DNA of 64,000 nt. It comes from Thomasclavelia spiroformis DSM 1552 (GTDB lineage: Bacteria > Bacillota_I > Bacilli_A > Erysipelotrichales > Coprobacillaceae). This document shows positions 18,554-28,103 of this stretch, piece by piece. Below the pieces are notes generated by a model. The model worked only from the letters and a program-made list of their open reading frames with translations. It ran no database searches and was not told the origin of the DNA. The stretch lies in contig NZ_CP102275.1 of the NCBI RefSeq assembly GCF_025149465.1, forward strand, positions 868,001-932,000, given 5' to 3'. The position numbers and the translations under genes are program-made. The first letter of the stretch is position 1. Every line of letters starts with the position of its first letter.

Positions 18554-19753
18554 ATGAAAATCTTAGTAACAGGAGCTAAAGGTTTTGTGGGACAAAATCT
18601 TGTGGCTTCATTAAAAAATATCAAAGATGGTAAAGATCGAACTAGACCATCATTAAATATTGAAGATATCTATGAATATGATACCGACAGTGATGAATCA
18701 CTGTTAGATACATACTGTAAAGACTGTGATTTTGTCTTTAATTTAGCTGGAGTTAATCGTCCTAAAGACCAAAGTGAATTTATGAAAGGTAACTTTGGTT
18801 TTGCCAGTAGGCTGTTAGATACATTAAAGAAATATGATAATAAATGTGGTGTGATGCTTTCATCATCTATTCAGGCAACATTGATTGGGCGATATGCAGA
18901 CAGTGATTATGGAAAAAGTAAACTTGCAGGTGAAAATCTGTTTTTTGATTATGCAAATGAAATAGGTACAAAAGTATATGTATATCGTTTTCCTAATCTG
19001 TTTGGTAAGTGGTGCAGACCAAATTATAACAGTGCGGTAGCAACATTCTGTTACAATTATGCTCATGATTTAGAGATTCAGGTAAATGATGCAAGTGTTG
19101 AACTTGAATTATTATATATTGATGATCTAATTAATGAAATGCTTGATATTTTAGAAGATAAAGAACATCATTGTATATTTGACGGAGTTGATGCAATTGA
19201 AGATAAAGACGGAAAATACTGTTATGTACCGACAACTCATAAAGCAACATTAGGTCATATTGTTGAACTGTTAGACAGCTTCAAAGCACAGCCAAATACC
19301 TTAGTTATGCCGGAAATTCCAAACAACAGTTTTGCAAAGAAACTGTACAGTACATATTTATCATACTTACCAGAGGAAAAAACAATATTTCCTTTGAAGA
19401 TGAATATCGATGAAAGAGGAAGTTTTACAGAATTACTTAAAACAAAAAACTGTGGACAGTTTTCAGTCAATATCAGTAAACCAGGGATCACAAAAGGACA
19501 GCACTGGCATCACAGCAAGTGGGAGTTCTTTATTGTCGTATCGGGACATGGACTGATTCAGGAAAGAAAGATAGGTAGTGATGAAGTAATTGAGTTTGAG
19601 GTATCAGGTGATAAGATTGAAGCAATTCATATGTTACCAGGATATACACATAACATCATTAATTTATCAGATAGTGAAGATCTAGTAACAGTAATGTGGG
19701 CAAATGAATCATTTGATCCTGATCATCCTGATACCTATTATGAGGAGGTATAA
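18554..19753 (+). CDS. capF: Capsular polysaccharide reductase CapF (SDR plus cupin)
   Basis: An upstream in-frame ATG at 18533 lies inside capE. The ATG at 18554 (MKILVTGAKGFVGQNL) has GGGAG at a good distance and begins at the Rossmann strand, so it is chosen (399 residues). The N-terminal domain is an SDR (SSIQATL, SDYGKSKLAGE). The C-terminal ~120 residues are a cupin with GQHWHHSKWEFF, matching the zinc-binding cupin of S. aureus CapF. It reduces the 4-keto intermediate from CapE toward UDP-N-acetyl-6-deoxytalose. Confidence 0.92.
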   Translation: MKILVTGAKGFVGQNLVASLKNIKDGKDRTRPSLNIEDIYEYDTDSDESLLDTYCKDCDFVFNLAGVNRPKDQSEFMKGNFGFASRLLDTLKKYDNKCGVMLSSSIQATLIGRYADSDYGKSKLAGENLFFDYANEIGTKVYVYRFPNLFGKWCRPNYNSAVATFCYNYAHDLEIQVNDASVELELLYIDDLINEMLDILEDKEHHCIFDGVDAIEDKDGKYCYVPTTHKATLGHIVELLDSFKAQPNTLVMPEIPNNSFAKKLYSTYLSYLPEEKTIFPLKMNIDERGSFTELLKTKNCGQFSVNISKPGITKGQHWHHSKWEFFIVVSGHGLIQERKIGSDEVIEFEVSGDKIEAIHMLPGYTHNIINLSDSEDLVTVMWANESFDPDHPDTYYEEV

Positions 19754-19756
19754 CTA

Positions 19757-20941
19757 ATGGAAATAACTACAGATTATTCAAATGTTAAATGGCAAGAAAA
19801 TGATAAATTAAAATTATTGATTATTGTAGGAACTAGACCTGAAATTATTAGATTAGCTGCTGTAATTAATAAATGTCGTAAATACTTTGACTGTATCTTA
19901 GCTCATACTGGTCAAAACTATGATTATAATTTAAATGGGATCTTCTTTCATGATTTAAAACTGGATGATCCTGATGTCTATATGAATGCAGTTGGTGATG
20001 ATCTTGGTGCAACTGTTGGCAATATCATCAACTGTTCTTATAAGCTTATGAATCAAATCAAACCAGATGCATTGCTTATCTTAGGGGATACTAACAGCTG
20101 CTTAAGTGCCATCAGTGCTAAAAGATTGCATATCCCTATCTTTCATATGGAAGCTGGAAACAGATGCAAGGATGAATGTCTGCCAGAAGAAACAAATCGA
20201 AGAATCGTTGATATTATTTCAGATGTCAATCTGGCATACAGTGAACATGCAAGAAAATACTTACATGAATGTGGACTGCCAAAAGAAAGAGTATATGTAA
20301 CAGGTTCACCGATGGCCGAAGTATTACATAATAATCTAGAACAGATCAAATCATCAAAGATCTTAGAAAAACTGAGTCTAAAAGAAAAAGGCTATATTTT
20401 ATTAAGTGCTCATCGAGAAGAAAATATCGATACTGAAAAAAACTTCTTATCGCTGTTTAATGCTATCAATAAAATGGCAGAAAAATATGATATGCCAATA
20501 TTATATTCATGCCATCCAAGAAGCAAAAAAAGACTAAAAGAATCAGGATTCAAACTAGATTCAAGAGTAATTCAACATGAACCGTTAGGATTTCATGACT
20601 ACAATAACTTACAGATGAATGCCTTTGCAGTAGTAAGTGACAGTGGAACATTACCAGAAGAAAGCAGTTTTTTTACATCAATAGGGAAATCGTTTCCAGC
20701 GATCTGTATACGAACAAGTACAGAAAGACCAGAAGCGTTAGATAAAGCGTGCTTTATCTTAGCAGGGATAGATGAAAAATCATTATTACAGGCAGTAGAT
20801 GCAGCAGCAGAGATGAATGATAATAGTGATATAGGAATACCGGTACCTGACTATATAGAAGAGAATGTAAGTACAAAGGTAGTAAAACTGATACAGTCAT
20901 ATACTGGAGTAGTTAATAAGATGGTATGGAGAAAATATTAA
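19757..20941 (+). CDS. capG: UDP-N-acetyl-L-fucosamine synthase, non-hydrolysing 2-epimerase CapG (WecB family)
   Basis: The 394-residue enzyme carries the UDP-GlcNAc 2-epimerase signatures VGTRPEIIRLAAVI, LGDTNS, HMEAGNRCKDECLPEETNRR and VSDSGTLPEESSFF. In the CapE-F-G pathway it epimerises C2 to give UDP-N-acetyl-L-fucosamine. GAGGAGGT precedes the ATG. It is the last gene of the capsule operon; a strong terminator starts five bases after its stop. Confidence 0.92.
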   Translation: MEITTDYSNVKWQENDKLKLLIIVGTRPEIIRLAAVINKCRKYFDCILAHTGQNYDYNLNGIFFHDLKLDDPDVYMNAVGDDLGATVGNIINCSYKLMNQIKPDALLILGDTNSCLSAISAKRLHIPIFHMEAGNRCKDECLPEETNRRIVDIISDVNLAYSEHARKYLHECGLPKERVYVTGSPMAEVLHNNLEQIKSSKILEKLSLKEKGYILLSAHREENIDTEKNFLSLFNAINKMAEKYDMPILYSCHPRSKKRLKESGFKLDSRVIQHEPLGFHDYNNLQMNAFAVVSDSGTLPEESSFFTSIGKSFPAICIRTSTERPEALDKACFILAGIDEKSLLQAVDAAAEMNDNSDIGIPVPDYIEENVSTKVVKLIQSYTGVVNKMVWRKY

Positions 20942-20945
20942 TGTT

Positions 20946-20973
20946 AACCTAGTTTAAGACTAGGTTATTTTTT
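20946..20973 (+). terminator. Intrinsic terminator of the capsule operon
   Basis: AACCTAGT (20946-20953) pairs with ACTAGGTT (20959-20966) around a five-base loop, followed by ATTTTTTT. It lies immediately after capG. Confidence 0.88.
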
Positions 20974-21340
20974 TGCTTGGTAAACATGTTGTACATTTAT
21001 TGTGATTTAAAGAATATGAGCGTATAAAATTAAAAATAAGATTTATCGAGATATATTAAAGATTGAAATTCAACTAAAATTTTATTGTAAATATATAATG
21101 TAGCGGTGGTAAGCAAATATAATAAGGCAATTTAAAATAACCTAGGGTTTTAGACACTAAATCAAAACGGGGTAAAAAGTCACTCAGTTTTTTGCATCTT
21201 TCAGTCTCATATATTATATTTATCTAAAACATTTAATAAAAGTGCCTTTTTATTGGATTTGCATTAGATGATAATATGAATTAAGACTATATAATTAAAA
21301 AACATTTTAAATTATTATCATTGTAGGATAGGATGTTTTT
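20974..21340. other. AT-rich intergenic stretch with no gene recognised
   Basis: No coding frame of useful length is visible on either strand. A GC-richer patch at about 21140-21210 (containing GGGGTAAAAAGTCACTCAG) differs from its surroundings and may be a leftover of an insertion sequence, but no family could be named. Confidence 0.4.
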
Positions 21341-21353
21341 ATTTTAATAAAAA

Positions 21354-21378
21354 GTGTAAGGCGCGCAGGTCCTTACAC
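21354..21378. repeat. Hairpin repeat, copy 1 (conserved loop CGCGCAGGT)
   Basis: GTGTAAGG (21354-21361) and CCTTACAC (21371-21378) form an eight-base-pair stem around CGCGCAGGT. A second copy at 23729-23753 has the same loop and a compensated stem change (A-T to G-C). Flanks are also alike: ATAATAAAAA-like sequence before, AACGTA after, then TTGTAAAG-TTTATTT at a similar distance. Read on the minus strand, the hairpin is followed by a T-rich run, so it could act as a terminator. Confidence 0.75.
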
Positions 21379-21483
21379 AACGTATGTATATATTAGAATA
21401 AATATGTTTTGTTGTAAAGGTTTATTTGTATTTTTATCAATATTTTTGATAAAATTTATGTTAAAGAGCTACAACCTGTATAA

Positions 21484-21523
21484 ATTAAAAGAATTATAGA
21501 AAATAACCTATAATTCTTTTAAT
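21484..21523 (-). terminator. Terminator overlapping the stop codon of the Fic gene
   Basis: AAAAGAATTATAG (21487-21499) pairs with CTATAATTCTTTT (21508-21520), a 13-base-pair stem extendable by outer A-T pairs, with an eight-base loop. On the minus strand it is followed by TTTTAATTTAT. The TAG stop of the Fic gene (21508-21510) lies inside the stem. Confidence 0.7.
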
Positions 21524-22716
21524 TTAGAAACAACATCAAGATTTATACTGTATTTATATGGTTTGTGTTGTTGATCAATTTTAATAATATTATTTTCATG
21601 ATTAATTTTTTTGATTATTGCTCGAATGCTTTGTTCGCTGTAGTTAGTGATTTTAACAAGTTGCGTCATTGTAAAACCTTCAATCCCAAATAATGTGACT
21701 TGTAAAATTAATTCAACTAATGACTGGTATTTAGAATCAACGTATTTACATAATTTTTTTACCGTATAATTGTACACATTAATCGTATCTTCAATTTTTT
21801 CTTTCAATTCTTGAAGACCTGATAAATATATTTCTAAAAAATAAATGATAAAAACAGTTAAATCACTTTTATTTCTAATATCATTTGTCAAAGTGAAGGC
21901 TTCATAATATTTTTTGTTATTATGTGTGCAAGCAATAGAAAACTGAAGTGCACATAATATATTTAAATGATTAGCTAAATAACCACTTGCTAAAAATCTA
22001 CCCATTCTGCCATTACCATTATAAAAAGGATGAATATATTCAAATAAATAATGAAACACAGCAATTCTTATTAAAAAATTAATATTTTCATTATTAAGTA
22101 TTTTTAATGATTTTTCAATCATGTCAATAATATTATTTTCTCCCACAATTCCTTGATGAATAACTTTAGTTCCAGAACTAATTTCAACACTACCTTTTCT
22201 AAATATCACACCATCAGGTTTATCTTTTTCATCTTCGTTGATAACATCTTCAAGAAGAATTTCATCATACAATGCTCTAATATCCGATACTGAATTTAAT
22301 TTTAGAAATTGTTCTTTCCTTAGTTTTTCATATTTATTAATCATTCCTGAAAATCTTTTATAATTTTTAGGAGTATTATTAATAAGCATATCTTTTAATT
22401 CTTTTCGTGTACTATATATCCCCTCCATTTGATTAGAACTTCTAATTTCCTCGACAAGGGTGCTAATGATTAAATATTCTTTTGCTAAATTTGGTAATGC
22501 ATCAGAAGCCATAGTTTTTTCTAACCATGTATTTAGCATATAGATTTTATCAAGCAAAGATAAAATTTCATCATTGATTAAGTAAAAACATTCATATTCG
22601 TTATTTAATTTTATTTCTAAATGATTAGTTGTTTCACTATTAAATCTTTTAAAATATAATTCATTACATTTGTTTTCATCAATATGAAACATCTTTTTTA
22701 ATTGTATATATTTCAT
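21508..22716 (-). CDS. Fic family protein (predicted AMP-transferase, class II)
   Basis: The frame is open from 22767, but the ATG at 22716 (MKYIQLKKMF) has GAGGAAAAT just upstream and is chosen, giving 402 residues. The Fic catalytic motif HPFYNGNGRMGR begins at His229. An N-terminal inhibitory motif SNQMEG (Ser94 to Glu98-Gly99) fits the S/T-x3-E-G pattern of class II Fic proteins, which are self-inhibited. The C-terminal ~70 residues (QLVKITNYSEQSIRAIIKKI) look like a winged helix. Fic enzymes attach AMP to target hydroxyls; the target here is unknown. It is a single gene with its own terminator at the edge of the defence region. Confidence 0.9.
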   Translation of the reverse strand: MKYIQLKKMFHIDENKCNELYFKRFNSETTNHLEIKLNNEYECFYLINDEILSLLDKIYMLNTWLEKTMASDALPNLAKEYLIISTLVEEIRSSNQMEGIYSTRKELKDMLINNTPKNYKRFSGMINKYEKLRKEQFLKLNSVSDIRALYDEILLEDVINEDEKDKPDGVIFRKGSVEISSGTKVIHQGIVGENNIIDMIEKSLKILNNENINFLIRIAVFHYLFEYIHPFYNGNGRMGRFLASGYLANHLNILCALQFSIACTHNNKKYYEAFTLTNDIRNKSDLTVFIIYFLEIYLSGLQELKEKIEDTINVYNYTVKKLCKYVDSKYQSLVELILQVTLFGIEGFTMTQLVKITNYSEQSIRAIIKKINHENNIIKIDQQHKPYKYSINLDVVSKLKEL

Positions 22717-22767
22717 AATATTTTCCTCTTTTTTTATATTATTATCATAACATATGAAAATAATCAA

Positions 22768-23202
22768 ACATTTTTTTCATATGTTATATTTTTAACTATT
22801 AATATATACTATTTTTCTTATAAATTTATAATTAAAAATACCTAAAAGGTACTATTTATGAAAAATAGATAATAGATTTGATTAGTGTATAGTCTAAAAA
22901 CTAAATATCTTGATTTGTTTATCTAAATTATTAAGAAGATCAACAATTTATTAATACGTTTAATGATTTACGGTTATAAACTTAATAATCAAGATATTAA
23001 AAATATTAGTGAATGTTCTATACTTAAAGTTAACTATATAAAATTCAAGTGATTTTTATGAAAAAGTTTGAAAATATTTAAATGCTGAGTTTTATAAGTT
23101 AACTAATAAGTTTTTTGAAAAGTGAATATTGATTTGTAGTTTTTGGGCATGACAAAAACAATCTTTACAGGCTTATTTTTAAAATTTGTATATAGCTATT
23201 TA
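22768..23202. other. AT-rich intergenic region with faint coding remains
   Basis: No intact gene is present. A short frame near 22955-23050 reads LMIYGYKLNNQDIKNIS, which faintly recalls the C-terminus of Rpn/PD-(D/E)XK transposase-like proteins, but it is too short and degenerate to call. Confidence 0.3.
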
Positions 23203-23500
23203 TTATCTTAATGGTTCATGATTAAATTCTTGATCTGTAGATAAGAGGTGATAAATAATTTTAAGCAATTTCCTTACACAATGTCCTTGAGCACAACGAT
23301 GTCCTTTACCTTGGGAAATTTTTAATTGATAGTATTGTTTAAATACAGGGTTATGATTAATCACAGGAAGTATAATTTGATATAAGGTCTTCCTTAAATA
23401 TTTCGATCTTTTCTTGGTAATTGCCTTATGTTGTGCATTAAATTGACTTGATTCGTAGTGTAAGGGAGCGACTTCTGCAAATTTTATGATTCGAGAAGAT
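23203..23500 (-). pseudogene. IS110 family transposase, C-terminal remnant
   Basis: On the minus strand a continuous frame ends at 23203-23205 and reads KFAEVAPLHYESSQFN, then KKRSKYLRKTLYQI, LPVINHNPVFKQYYQ and GHRCAQGHCVRKLLKIIYHL. This is the C-terminal (transposase_20) region of IS110-type DEDD transposases. The N-terminal catalytic half is missing or unrecognisable upstream, so the element is dead. Confidence 0.82.
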
Positions 23501-23728
23501 TTAGAATAGTTGTATCAGTGCAGTATCTTATCGCATAAGAAAGATTTATCACGATTTTGACTATGTTTAACAGGGAAAATATAAAAAAATAGGCGAAGGT
23601 TAATACAAACATAAAATGTTCGTAGAGCTATAAAATAAGGCTTTGCAGATATTTAAAAATGTTTAAAAAGAAATCTAAGATTTAAAGATAGTTTAATGAT
23701 TAATGATTTTAAAAATTATAATAAAAAG

Positions 23729-23753
23729 GTGTGAGGCGCGCAGGTCCTCACAC
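23729..23753. repeat. Hairpin repeat, copy 2 (conserved loop CGCGCAGGT)
   Basis: GTGTGAGG (23729-23736) and CCTCACAC (23746-23753) enclose the same nine-base loop as copy 1 at 21354. It lies about 45 bases beyond the stop of the Abi_2-like gene, and the minus-strand reading is followed by CTTTTTATTATAAT, so it probably terminates that gene. Confidence 0.78.
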
Positions 23754-23796
23754 AACGTACCACTATATTACTATAGATTTTACTTTTTGTAAAGAT

Positions 23797-24729
23797 TTAT
23801 TTTATATTTTTACACATAAAAATTGTAAAATCAAATGTAGTATTATAAGTGCGATTAATTTTTCTAATTATATTTTTTATTTCTTTTTTTAAACGAATGG
23901 AAGTATTTGAATCGTTCAAAAGAAATGATGCCCAGGCTGAAATACCATAATAACCGATAAAATAAATCGAATAACTATATCCTTTAACATGATAAGGAGA
24001 TTTTTTGCCAAGAATATTTGAATGATGTGATATCTTATTTCTAAGCATTTGGATTGCTTTTAAATATGTTCTACATGGATCAAAAGCTGAAGTAGCTTTT
24101 TTATAACTTTTTCCTTTCATAAATTCGTTAAGTTTCGCAGTTGTAAAGCATTCAATTAGTCTTACTAAAGTACCAAAGCTAACATAATTAATAATAACCC
24201 AAAGAGGTATTATTTTTTGATAATCATTAAGATGATGTTTTATAGCCGGATCTTCTTTCATTTTATATATATCATTGAAAAGCTGCTTACTAATATTCTT
24301 ATTAAAATTAGTATCAGCTATAAATTTGATACGATTATCATTTTTACAATAATTTTCTTCTAAAATCACTGTTTTGTTTGTTTCATCTAATTTAAAAGTT
24401 ACTCCATCATTTTCATGGCAAAGATTAGCAATATGAGCACGTAGTGACTGTTCGATAGTTCTAATTTCATTAAAAAATAGAAAAGATAACTCTTTATCTA
24501 ATTCATATAAAGCAATTAGTTCATTTGAACGATGATTATTATAATTATCCATTGTTTTATCATAATTATCTAATAGAAATCTATAGCTTGTTAAATGATA
24601 ATAGGTTGTCTTTTTCTTAAGAAAATCATAAAGCATTTTAGAATCATCTAAGATAAGATTTCTATTTTCTAGTTTTTGTATACGATTTTTGATATCTAAA
24701 GATTTTTTATGAATTCTAGTTGTATTCAT
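23797..24729 (-). CDS. Abi_2/AbiF-like abortive infection protein (HEPN superfamily)
   Basis: The 310-residue protein matches the Abi_2 (AbiD/AbiF) family: YHLTSYRFLL, LYELDKELSFLFFNEIRTIEQSLRAHI, IPLWVIINYVSFGTLVRLIECF and a C-terminal MLRNKISHHSN. The last carries the HEPN R-x4-H pattern (Arg230, His235), a likely RNase active site. Family members protect lactococci against phage by killing or stalling infected cells. It is monocistronic; an extended -10 lies upstream. Confidence 0.87.
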   Translation of the reverse strand: MNTTRIHKKSLDIKNRIQKLENRNLILDDSKMLYDFLKKKTTYYHLTSYRFLLDNYDKTMDNYNNHRSNELIALYELDKELSFLFFNEIRTIEQSLRAHIANLCHENDGVTFKLDETNKTVILEENYCKNDNRIKFIADTNFNKNISKQLFNDIYKMKEDPAIKHHLNDYQKIIPLWVIINYVSFGTLVRLIECFTTAKLNEFMKGKSYKKATSAFDPCRTYLKAIQMLRNKISHHSNILGKKSPYHVKGYSYSIYFIGYYGISAWASFLLNDSNTSIRLKKEIKNIIRKINRTYNTTFDFTIFMCKNIK

Positions 24730-24754
24730 GTATATAAATCACTTCCTTATGGAA

Positions 24755-24763
24755 ATTATATCA
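24755..24763 (-). promoter_or_regulatory. Extended -10 promoter of the Abi_2-like gene
   Basis: The minus strand reads TGATATAAT here, about 26 bases before the start codon: a consensus -10 with the TGn extension. No good -35 is visible. Confidence 0.5.
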
Positions 24764-24959
24764 TTTTATAATTCTATAATCTAATATATGTTTAATTTTG
24801 CAAAAGAAAATACAATAATTAGACTAATTGAAATTTAACTTCCACTGATGATAACAGAGGAGGGAGGATTAGTTTTACAATTTATAATTTTAAAGATGGT
24901 TTAATGTTATAAATTATAGTAAAATAATTATATAAATATTGATGATATGGTGATTTAAG

Positions 24960-26093
24960 ATGAAGAATGTTTTAGTGATAGGAAATGGTTTTGATATAGC
25001 ACATGGTTTATATACTAAATATATTGATTTTTATAATTTTTGTAATGCAATAAAAAGAGTTATTAATGATAAAAAAGAAATAGCTATAAGAGAAGATATA
25101 AAAGAAGAATTATTAAGATCTGAATTTATGAAATCAACAGCTAATATTATTAATAATAAAAAGATAGTTAATGATGAGGTATTAGAGAAAATGATGAATA
25201 TTTGTAAAGATAATTACTGGTTAAATTGTATTGAAGAACGTAATTTATCTAATGATCCTCACTGGTTTGATATTGAAGGAGTTATTGCTGATGAGATTTC
25301 TAAATTGTCATATGTGACCAATAATTTTGATAAAATAGCTTTTTCTCGGCATAATGTAATTTCAAATGAAAATAGAGAAATATTAAAGATGTATGATAAA
25401 ATTATAAATCAATCAGAAACTGATAACTATAAATTGTCAATATACATATTTAAAGAAAAATTGCTATCTGATTTAAATGATTTAACATGGATGCTAGAAA
25501 TTTATTTATCAAAGTTTTTAAATAGAAAATCAAAAACATACAAATTTTTTGAAACATTAAATATCGATTATATAATTAATTTCAATTATACCGATACATA
25601 TAATAAACTTTATAAAAAAAACATCCCAACTCACTTTATTCATGGGAAAATAAGAAATAATGATAAAGATGCCGTGAATATGGTCTTTGGTATTGGTGAT
25701 AGTATAAATGAAGATGATAATAATTATGAATTTATTGAATTTCAAAAATATTATCAAAGAATTATTTATAAGACAGGTAATGATTATGCTAAATGGTTAG
25801 ATAATGATGAAATAATGAATATTTTTATATTTGGTCATTCAGTTAATGAAGTGGATGGGGATATTATTGAAAGATTAGTTACAAGGAAACATACAAATAT
25901 TTATATCTATTATTATGATCAACAAGCATTAAATAGCATTGTTGCAAATCTAACAAGAATTTTAGGTAAAGATATGATTATTGATTATACTAACAAAAAT
26001 AAGATTGTATTTTTAGTAAATGATATTAATAATTCATTTAATATTTCTAAGGATACATTAATAGTGAATCATAAAGAATTAATAGAAGTATAG
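24960..26093 (+). CDS. abiH: AbiH family abortive infection protein
   Basis: The 377 residues begin with the AbiH signature VLVIGNGFDIAHGLYTKYIDF (residues 4-24), with FNYTDTYNKLY and HFIHGKI in the middle and IFIFGHSVNEVDGDIIERL near the C-terminus. The N-terminal glycine loop suggests nucleotide binding. AbiH was described in Lactococcus as a single-gene phage-resistance protein; its mechanism is not established. GGTGATTTAAG precedes the ATG. It shares the intergenic region with the divergent Abi_2 gene. Confidence 0.88.
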   Translation: MKNVLVIGNGFDIAHGLYTKYIDFYNFCNAIKRVINDKKEIAIREDIKEELLRSEFMKSTANIINNKKIVNDEVLEKMMNICKDNYWLNCIEERNLSNDPHWFDIEGVIADEISKLSYVTNNFDKIAFSRHNVISNENREILKMYDKIINQSETDNYKLSIYIFKEKLLSDLNDLTWMLEIYLSKFLNRKSKTYKFFETLNIDYIINFNYTDTYNKLYKKNIPTHFIHGKIRNNDKDAVNMVFGIGDSINEDDNNYEFIEFQKYYQRIIYKTGNDYAKWLDNDEIMNIFIFGHSVNEVDGDIIERLVTRKHTNIYIYYYDQQALNSIVANLTRILGKDMIIDYTNKNKIVFLVNDINNSFNISKDTLIVNHKELIEV

Positions 26094-26145
26094 ATATGTA
26101 ATAATAATTAATGTTCAAAATCTTTCATATTTTTATTTATAAATA

Positions 26146-26173
26146 TAAACGTTTACCATGAGTATGATATACT
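26146..26173 (+). promoter_or_regulatory. Promoter of the Septu-like pair with an AAACGTTT palindrome in the -35 zone
   Basis: An extended -10, TGATATACT, lies at 26165-26173. The palindrome TAAACGTTTA (26146-26155) occupies the place of the -35 and could be an operator. The start codon follows 50 bases downstream. Confidence 0.4.
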
Positions 26174-26222
26174 ATATTTTATAGATAATAATTTACATAT
26201 TGTATTATAGAATAGGTGGTAG

Positions 26223-28103
26223 ATGATGAATAATAAAATAATGTATGATTCTTTTGAATTATTATATGTATATATAAAAAAGATAGATCGATGTTTTGAA
26301 GATACGTATTTTAGTTTTACAAATGATTATGATATAGAATATGACTATGATAATAAAAGATTAAAAATTGTTAAAAAAGATGCTTCTGTTTTAACAAATT
26401 TTTTCAGTAATAAAATTAAATCAATTAATTTAATAGTAGGTAAAAATGGTTGTGGTAAAACTACATTATTTGATTTATTAGGTTTAAAAAGAGTAGACCG
26501 CTATGAATTGTTTACTTTTGATAACAAAGATAGAAAAACAGGTTGGTTTGCTCTATATAAATGTGGAAGTACTAATGAATTTTATGTTGAGGGATTTAAT
26601 CCTGAATTATTGTTTAAACCACAAGAATTGATAAATGATCAAATGATTAATCAGTTATATGCAATTCATTTTTATTATGATTTTGAAACAATGATGATGC
26701 ATGAAAAATTCTTTTCAAATAGCGACACACATATTAATTTATCCTTTTTATATTACCACAAAGAAATAATCAAATCACAATTGTTACCGAATAAGAAAAT
26801 AGTCACTAGTGCTGGAGATCCGTCCTATTTAATTAACCGTAAATATATAAAAACAGGTAATTTAGCTAATCTATATTATTTAGCAAGCAATAATTATAGT
26901 TTCTTTAAAGAAGTAGAAAGTAATAATTTAAAAATTATGATAAAATTTATCAAAAATAATAATTATCAGTTTGTTGAATTATCTGAAATATTAAAAAATA
27001 AATTTAGTAATTTAGAATATTTAAATTTAAAAGTACAAGAGCGTTATCGTTATATTTTATTAAAAAACATTATTTTTGAAGGATATAAAATACTTGAGAA
27101 TAGTGAAAAAAGAAATGAGTATTTATTAGAAATAAAAAACATCGATAAAGATCTAACAACGATTACAAAAATAAATTTAATGTGTAGCATTGCCTGTGGA
27201 TACATAAAAAAATATGGATACAACTTTTTAAGTTATAGTTATTTAGATACTCTTTGTCAAAAAATTAGTGAATTGCCAGATAGTTATTTAAAATACAAAT
27301 GTTTAAAATATCAAAATGACAGTCATTATGTTGATGATTATTTAGGAATTGAAATTAATTTAAACGAGCAATTTAATCAAAATATATATGATGTCTTAGA
27401 ACTTTATGAATTGCTTTGTAATCATCTTAATTTTGATAACTTAAAAAAATTTGTTCAAATTCATTTAAACAATAATATCAGTGAAGGAGAACTCCAATTA
27501 ATAAATACTTATTCAGGTATTTATTATGCATTAACTAATGAATACAAAAATCAAAAATCTGCAATTATTTTATTAGACGAACCTGATAAATCATTTCATC
27601 CAATGTGGATATCATCTTTTATTGATAATTTAGTTAAATTAGTTGAATCTATAGATAATGAGATGCAATATCAATTTATTATCTCTACTCATTCACCATT
27701 TATGTTATCTGATATACCTAAAGATTATATTACATGCATTGATATTGTTGATCATCAACGAATTGTAAGTAAAGCTAAGAAGTCTTTTGCTAGTAATTAT
27801 TATGATATTATTAAAGATACATTCTTTTTAGAAGATAGTGTAGGGATGTTTGCTAAAAGGAAAATAAATGAGATGATTGAAGTAATTAATAATATTGATA
27901 ATAATATAAATGAAAAAAATTTTAAAAGAATTAATGATATGATATCAGTTATTGATGATGATTATTTAAAAAATATTTTGCATAGTGAACTAAATAAAAA
28001 AATATCTAATTTTAATCAAAAAATAGCGCTTGAATTAGAACGAGAAAATCTAATAAAACGAATTAATGAGATTTCTATGAAATTAGGTGAATTAAATTAT
28101 TAA
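26223..28103 (+). CDS. ptuA: AAA/ABC-type ATPase, PtuA-like component of a Septu-like defence system
   Basis: This 626-residue ATPase has Walker A VGKNGCGKTT (Gly73-Thr81), an ABC-like signature SEGELQLINTYSG, Walker B AIILLDEPDKSFHP (Asp452-Glu453) and the switch histidine region FIISTHSPFML. About 350 residues of mostly helical insertion separate Walker A from the signature, as in OLD/RecF-like defence ATPases. The next gene encodes an HNH nuclease, the gene pair that defines Septu. TAGGTGG precedes two tandem ATGs. The C-terminus (residues ~560-626) is predicted coiled coil. The Septu label is inferred from domain pairing. Confidence 0.78.
   Translation: MMNNKIMYDSFELLYVYIKKIDRCFEDTYFSFTNDYDIEYDYDNKRLKIVKKDASVLTNFFSNKIKSINLIVGKNGCGKTTLFDLLGLKRVDRYELFTFDNKDRKTGWFALYKCGSTNEFYVEGFNPELLFKPQELINDQMINQLYAIHFYYDFETMMMHEKFFSNSDTHINLSFLYYHKEIIKSQLLPNKKIVTSAGDPSYLINRKYIKTGNLANLYYLASNNYSFFKEVESNNLKIMIKFIKNNNYQFVELSEILKNKFSNLEYLNLKVQERYRYILLKNIIFEGYKILENSEKRNEYLLEIKNIDKDLTTITKINLMCSIACGYIKKYGYNFLSYSYLDTLCQKISELPDSYLKYKCLKYQNDSHYVDDYLGIEINLNEQFNQNIYDVLELYELLCNHLNFDNLKKFVQIHLNNNISEGELQLINTYSGIYYALTNEYKNQKSAIILLDEPDKSFHPMWISSFIDNLVKLVESIDNEMQYQFIISTHSPFMLSDIPKDYITCIDIVDHQRIVSKAKKSFASNYYDIIKDTFFLEDSVGMFAKRKINEMIEVINNIDNNINEKNFKRINDMISVIDDDYLKNILHSELNKKISNFNQKIALELERENLIKRINEISMKLGELNY

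Noticed and set aside
20974-21340. Possible insertion-sequence end around GGGGTAAAAAGTCACTCAG
   Set aside because: No transposase frame or matching second end was found, so no family can be supported.
23690-24910. Similar strings TTTAAAGAT-GTTTAATG at about 23691 and 24892 as a possible flanking direct repeat of the Abi_2 gene
   Set aside because: The match is short and imperfect in very AT-rich DNA and could be chance.
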